Source: Drosophila miranda (taxonomy: Eukaryota; Arthropoda; Insecta; Diptera; Drosophilidae). From it: a stretch of 64,000 bases of DNA. Position numbers and translations under genes: made by a program. The notes below the pieces were generated by a model, which saw only the letters and a list, made by a program, of their open reading frames with translations, ran no database searches and was not told the DNA's origin. Position 1 is the first letter of the stretch; every line of letters starts with the position of its first letter. The stretch is taken from positions 17,280,001 to 17,344,000 of the forward strand of contig NC_046676.1 of the NCBI RefSeq assembly GCF_003369915.1, given 5' to 3'. Positions 60,002 to 64,000 of the stretch are shown here, piece after piece.

Positions 60002-62218
60002 CTATTTGGTAAGCGAGTCAGTGGGTGAATTCAGTCCCGAGGACGTGTTGTTCTCATCCATAGCGTCTGGGAAACTGGATACCGAACCCGAGCGGGATGT
60101 CACCTTGGTCTACAAGAGAACAGAAAACCGAGCAGTTGTAGTAACAAGGTGTGCACACAAATCCTCAAAGAGATGTTTGTATATAAGCAAGAGAAATAAA
60201 CCGATAAAGTCCCAATCCAAGTACTGTCTACTGTATAGTGTGGAGTGATTGTGAGATGTGTAGAAGAGACATGCAAAACTCCTCCGAAACAGTGTTAAGT
60301 GTGGAAAGGGAGCCAAATCGAATGCGTAAAGAGTATGAGAGATGTATAAAAGACAGATATATAAAAATAGTAGTTACCGCATGAGATTGGCACATAAAAT
60401 TGTTGTGTTCATAGCTTACTTTAACGTTCTCATAGGCAGAGCCAACTGAAGCTTCGATAGAACGCATCGACTCGGAGTTTTTCATTTGTGACAATTTCGA
60501 CGTAATGCCACTGGTAATGCTGCCGAACACCGAAGCGGTCTTCTCGCCCGTAGTCTTCAGCACCGATTCGGTGCGCTGGTACCTGGTAATGCGTACGAGT
60601 AAATAGAAAAGCGGATCAGATTAATCATTACGGAAATCATAGGCAGATCAGAGTCACAAATTGGGGTTTAGTAACAAACAGGCGTGAGATGTTATAGTTG
60701 TGTTAAGGGAAGCACATGAAACACATCGTTTATCGTTAGTGGGACTCCCATAGAGCCGTGCGCGAGTCGAGTCGGCCTTAAACACAATTACTTACAGAGG
60801 TGCCTCGTGTACGGCTTTAGTAAAAGTGCCCATGCTTTGCTCCACCGATTGGAAACTAAATAAATACATGTTTTGTCATTTAGCATGGTACCGAAACAAA
60901 AGCATGATTAAAAATTAAATTAAAATTTGTAAGTCGGGTTAATTGATGGCTATCGACGGCGGAATCATCATCCTCCCATCTACGACTTACACAGTGCTCT
61001 CTTTGATGTTCTTCACGCCCTGATTCATGTCATCTGTGAGCTCCTTCCAGACGGTGATGCCCAGCTTGCGCTTGAGATCCGAGGCATGACGCGTCTTCGA
61101 GGCCAGAACAGTGCGCAGCGTGTTAATTTCCTCCTCCACACGGGCCAGTTCCTGCAATGGGGAATCAGTTTTAGGTATGAAGTACTTTCAGAGCCTTCTC
61201 TCGCCATTCACCTGACTCCATTCGGCACGACGCTGTTCCTTCTCCTCGGTGCTAAGCGCGGCAAACTCGGCTGCAATTTCTGCAGATGCCACAGAAGCTG
61301 CTGGAGATGCTGGCTCCGAAAGGTTGGCGCTGTTATCTGTGAGTGAACAACACTCGTTAATTATATCGAATACTCAGAGGTCAACCTAAGCTGCTTCCAA
61401 TCTGACTGGGGGCATGTGCAAATAGAAGCGTTGTCTGCGAGAAGTCTTTATGTACCTCCTTGGAACGCCACTTCCTCAAACACTTTGTCATAGGCTGTGC
61501 ATCGAATTTTGGTGTTTTTTTTTATACGTATATACATTATGAAAGGCATGAGTTTCTGTTCGATTAGTTGGTTCTTTGGATGGTTTATACTCACAAACTG
61601 TCCAGTTGAAAGGCAAGCGGGGAAGAGAGGCAGAAAAGTTAGTCAGATTAGTCACGGCTTGGGATTGATTGGGAGAGAGGGAGCATGCGAAAAAAAAAAC
61701 CACAACCAAAAGCCCCCCTAGAGACCAAGTACCGCCCAGCCAAACGCCCCATTACCTCTGCCGCTTTGGCCGCTTTGACCGATGCTGAGAAACCGCTTGT
61801 AGTTATCGCTATTCGATATCTTGGCCAGATACGGTTTCGAAAAGTCTATGAATGTGACCTTAACGTCTCGCATTGTACGCTTGGCAAAGAACCTCAGGCG
61901 AAAGCGTTTCGCCATCGATGACGAGGGCGCTTGATTGGCCAGTTTGGGGCCTACAAACTCGGTCTCCACCGCCTGCAGCTCCAGGGAGTTGGCGTAGTCC
62001 GAGTCCACGTCGTAAAAGATTTGATCGAGGGTCAGGTTTCGCAGATATAGTTCGGCCTCGGTTTCGGCCTCCTCGTACCAGTCCGAGTCCGCACCCAGTG
62101 CCGAGTCGTCGTCCTGGTCCTGGTCGAGCGAGGGCGTTGTGGTGAGCTCATCGAGGCGCGGCAGGTAGGGGTCTTCGATGAACTCCAAGCTAACGGGCTC
62201 GGGCTCCGACTCGCTCAT
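60002..62218 (-). CDS. CG5174: Tumour protein D52 family protein (CG5174-like)
   Basis: Exons 62218-61756, 61494-61456 (microexon), 61336-61212, 61151-60991, 60855-60796, 60582-60420 and 60109-60002 give 372 residues (359 without the microexon). TPD52 proteins are small coiled-coil adaptors linked to vesicle traffic and lipid droplets; biochemical function is loosely defined. The family core is clear: LARVEEEINTLRTVLASK, the coiled coil, LKRKLGITVWKELTDDMNQG, STVFQSVEQSMGTFTKA, TASVFGSITSGITSKLSQMK and SMRSIEASVGSAYENVK. The C-terminus ends NSPTDSLTK. Ahead of it is a 154-residue exon with a strongly acidic start (SESEPEPVSLEFIEDPYLP) and basic end, absent from vertebrate members; alternative upstream starts may give forms without it. 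Confidence 0.92.
60378..60419 (-). other. 42-bp alternative donor extension in the TPD52-like gene
   Basis: Beyond the donor at 60419 the frame stays open for 14 codons (VSYEHNNFMCQSHA) to a second donor CATGCG/GTAACT at 60377. The extension keeps frame into the last exon. Confidence 0.45.
61456..61494 (-). other. 39-bp cassette microexon of the TPD52-like gene
   Basis: Bounded by a GCACAG acceptor and a GGAG/GTACAT donor on the minus strand; phase 1 in, phase 1 out. It encodes AYDKVFEEVAFQG and can be skipped without changing frame. Confidence 0.6.
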
Positions 62219-63540
62219 TCTGCGTTGTCGGTGGTCTGTTTCATCTCTAAGAAGCACTTTCTCTATCGCGAACGTGGCACGGTGTCGTGTATCACATTTT
62301 AAAAGTAAGCGTCGAGCACATTTTCTCGTTTCGCTTGTATCCAGTTGTGTTCTCTGCTGAGGTTTCAGTTCTCATAAATACATGGCTGACTTGCTTGCTG
62401 GTTTGCTAGCGTTTTCTGGTGATTTCCTCGACCCGCCGCGCGCGGGATTGAGCTAGTTTTGGCTTTTGCTGGCTGTTTCGATCTGCTGGCTTCCGCGCTC
62501 TTCTGCGGCAAAACATTGACTGAGTCGGGGCTTTTGAGCTCGACTCAACAATTGGTAGCAGCGGAGCCTCTCAGGCCTGGCTTTGTCTGCTTGTGGCGTT
62601 TCGTGTCAGCACGAAAGACAAGCCACAGAAAAAGAGCGCAAAGGCAAAGTAGGAACAACAGCAGCAGCCACAAGCCACAATACACACACACACACACACA
62701 CACACATGCAGCGGCAGTGGCACTCTGAAGCGGCCCTAGGTCTGGTTTGTTGCCACAGCCTCCACCCTCCCCTCCCTTGGCCAACCATCCAGAGTGGTGC
62801 TGTTGCTCGAATCGATCAACAAGTGGCAGCGAGTGGTTCTGAAACAGACTGCAATTTTCTGCTGTGGCATCGCTGCAAGCAAGCCCCCATAATTAAATTG
62901 CTACTGAAAACCCGATCAAACATACATATATCCGAGGAGGCGTTTCTGCAATCAGTTCCGACTTTTCGACGCCTCCCCCACTCCGCCCACACGCTACGCT
63001 GACTTTTCCGGAACGACAGAATATTGTATTTGTATTTCACTGCCACGTATGCCATGCAATGTTTACACGCCGGCGTCAGTCTCTTCTCTTGGCATTTGGA
63101 ACGACTCCCACGATTTCTGCTCCGAGAATTGCGGCAGGAAAGTCTTTCTCCCAGTGACAGCGCTGCATGCCAACAAAAACATGACTCATCCAGCATTTCC
63201 TTGGAGCCACTGGCTGCTACGGCCAAAGCCAAGACCTTGCTTGCCCCAGCTTATGAATTTTCAATGGGCTCAATCAGAGCAATTTCTATACTTTGGTCAA
63301 AGTCGCCGACTAATTGGCGGTGGCCCAAACAAAGGTGTCCTAATCAGAAGAGCTGGCCAACAACCACACCAAATATGTGCAACGGCATCTTACTGATAAT
63401 ATTGAGAGCAAAGGGACACACTTACGATCCTCCATTGCTGCGACGATTGTTGTAGCCTTTTATTAATTGGAACCTTTTTAATAAATAGCAAACTTTAGCA
63501 CTTGTCGCTTAATTTTTAGTTGAAGAATACTTTTTGTTTC
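62219..63540. other. Upstream region of the TPD52-like gene
   Basis: No supported coding exon. It includes a CA run at about 62681-62706 and several short frames on both strands that fit chance. Alternative first exons of the TPD52-like gene would be expected here. Confidence 0.5.
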
Positions 63541-63552
63541 TTGAGCTCCAGA

Positions 63553-63785
63553 ACTATCGATATCTTTGTTGACGTATCACTGATGTATACCTGTGATATC
63601 GATACTTCAAGTGTTCCATCACTATGCCTCAGGAAAATTTAAAAAAGAAAAACACTTTGACTGTTAATTAAACTTCGTGTCGAATGGAAGCACCAAATAT
63701 TCCACAAACTCTAACAAGATTATATAAACAAGCACGGGACGGGTATAGTAACGCACTCGTTTAGTAGCGAATATCGATAGTCGAT
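63553..63785. promoter_or_regulatory. Cluster of DRE-like ATCGATA sites
   Basis: ATCGATA/TATCGAT words occur at about 63554-63561, 63595-63603 and 63771-63780, with a TCGATA remnant right after the last. These fit the DREF element core (TATCGATA) common in fly housekeeping promoters. No gene start is recognisable inside the window next to it. Confidence 0.45.
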
Positions 63786-64000
63786 ACCATTTTAAGCGAG
63801 GACCGTTGCCAGATCGGGTAATACACTTGAAAGAGGATATGAAAGAAAAGAGAGAATTCAACTTTTAAAACTTTTTATTTCAAATGACAAATAACTGCTT
63901 TGAAAATCGTGATCTTTGCCTTTCAGCTGGGCCATGCCATTTGCATTCGTTTCATTCATTTGATTTTTGTCCGTTAATATAGGAAAATATATACATTTAC
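63786..64000 (-). other. Possible 3' end of a further minus-strand gene
   Basis: TTTTTATTTC at about 63874-63883 reads as GAAATAAAAA on the minus strand, a poly(A)-signal context, with no recognisable protein to its right within the window. Weak evidence. Confidence 0.2.

Overview
This window is nuclear DNA of a higher dipteran, almost certainly a Drosophila. The proteins read out as close orthologues of fly genes, most introns are short (about 50-70 bp) GT-AG introns, CA/GT and ACATACATATGT-type simple repeats abound, and typical fly core-promoter motifs are present. Gene content matches a block I recall from chromosome arm 2R (Muller element C) of D. melanogaster. The high GC of coding exons and abundant GC-rich minisatellites suggest another species, perhaps of the obscura group; that placement is a guess. 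No bacterial, phage, plasmid, CRISPR or intact transposon feature was seen.

Layout. 1-12.3 kb has no convincing coding sequence; it looks like an upstream regulatory region or large 5' intron with two candidate untranslated first exons and many simple repeats. 12.35-25.9 kb (+) is a 16-exon gene for a large DUF4062/NACHT/WD40 STAND ATPase (NWD family), with candidate alternative 3' exons as far as 28.6 kb. 26-32 kb is mostly non-coding, with a spliced small-ORF candidate near 31 kb and a degraded minus-strand reading frame near 31.6 kb. 32.2-33.7 kb (+) is the dynein assembly factor DNAAF3, convergent with rswl (minus; mitochondrial RNase P/tRNA methyltransferase subunit). rswl is divergent from Prp19 (+). 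The 2-kb second intron of Prp19 holds, antisense, a six-exon coiled-coil gene that is probably axonemal. Lamtor2 (minus), slim/KLHDC10 (minus), Ttd14 (+), PIG-O (minus) and a TPD52-family gene (CG5174-like, minus) follow to 62.2 kb.

How the genes relate. Most are unrelated housekeeping genes packed tightly: two stop codons lie 20 bp apart at DNAAF3/rswl, and 3' ends also converge at Prp19/Lamtor2 and Ttd14/PIG-O. One functional theme links two of them. DNAAF3 and the gene nested in Prp19 each have an RFX X-box (perfect, and one-mismatch) plus a Forkhead-like site within about 160 bp upstream of the ATG. That is the signature expected of genes for motile-type cilia of chordotonal neurons (Rfx plus fd3F).

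The least described material is in alternative exons. Exon phases were checked by hand and predict two in-frame cassette exons and two C-termini for Ttd14, a 13-residue microexon and a 14-residue alternative donor extension in the TPD52 gene, two exons of identical phase and several terminal exons for the NACHT-WD40 gene, and a GC-AG intron in Lamtor2. All exon boundaries were inferred from splice signals, reading phase and family knowledge, not from transcripts.
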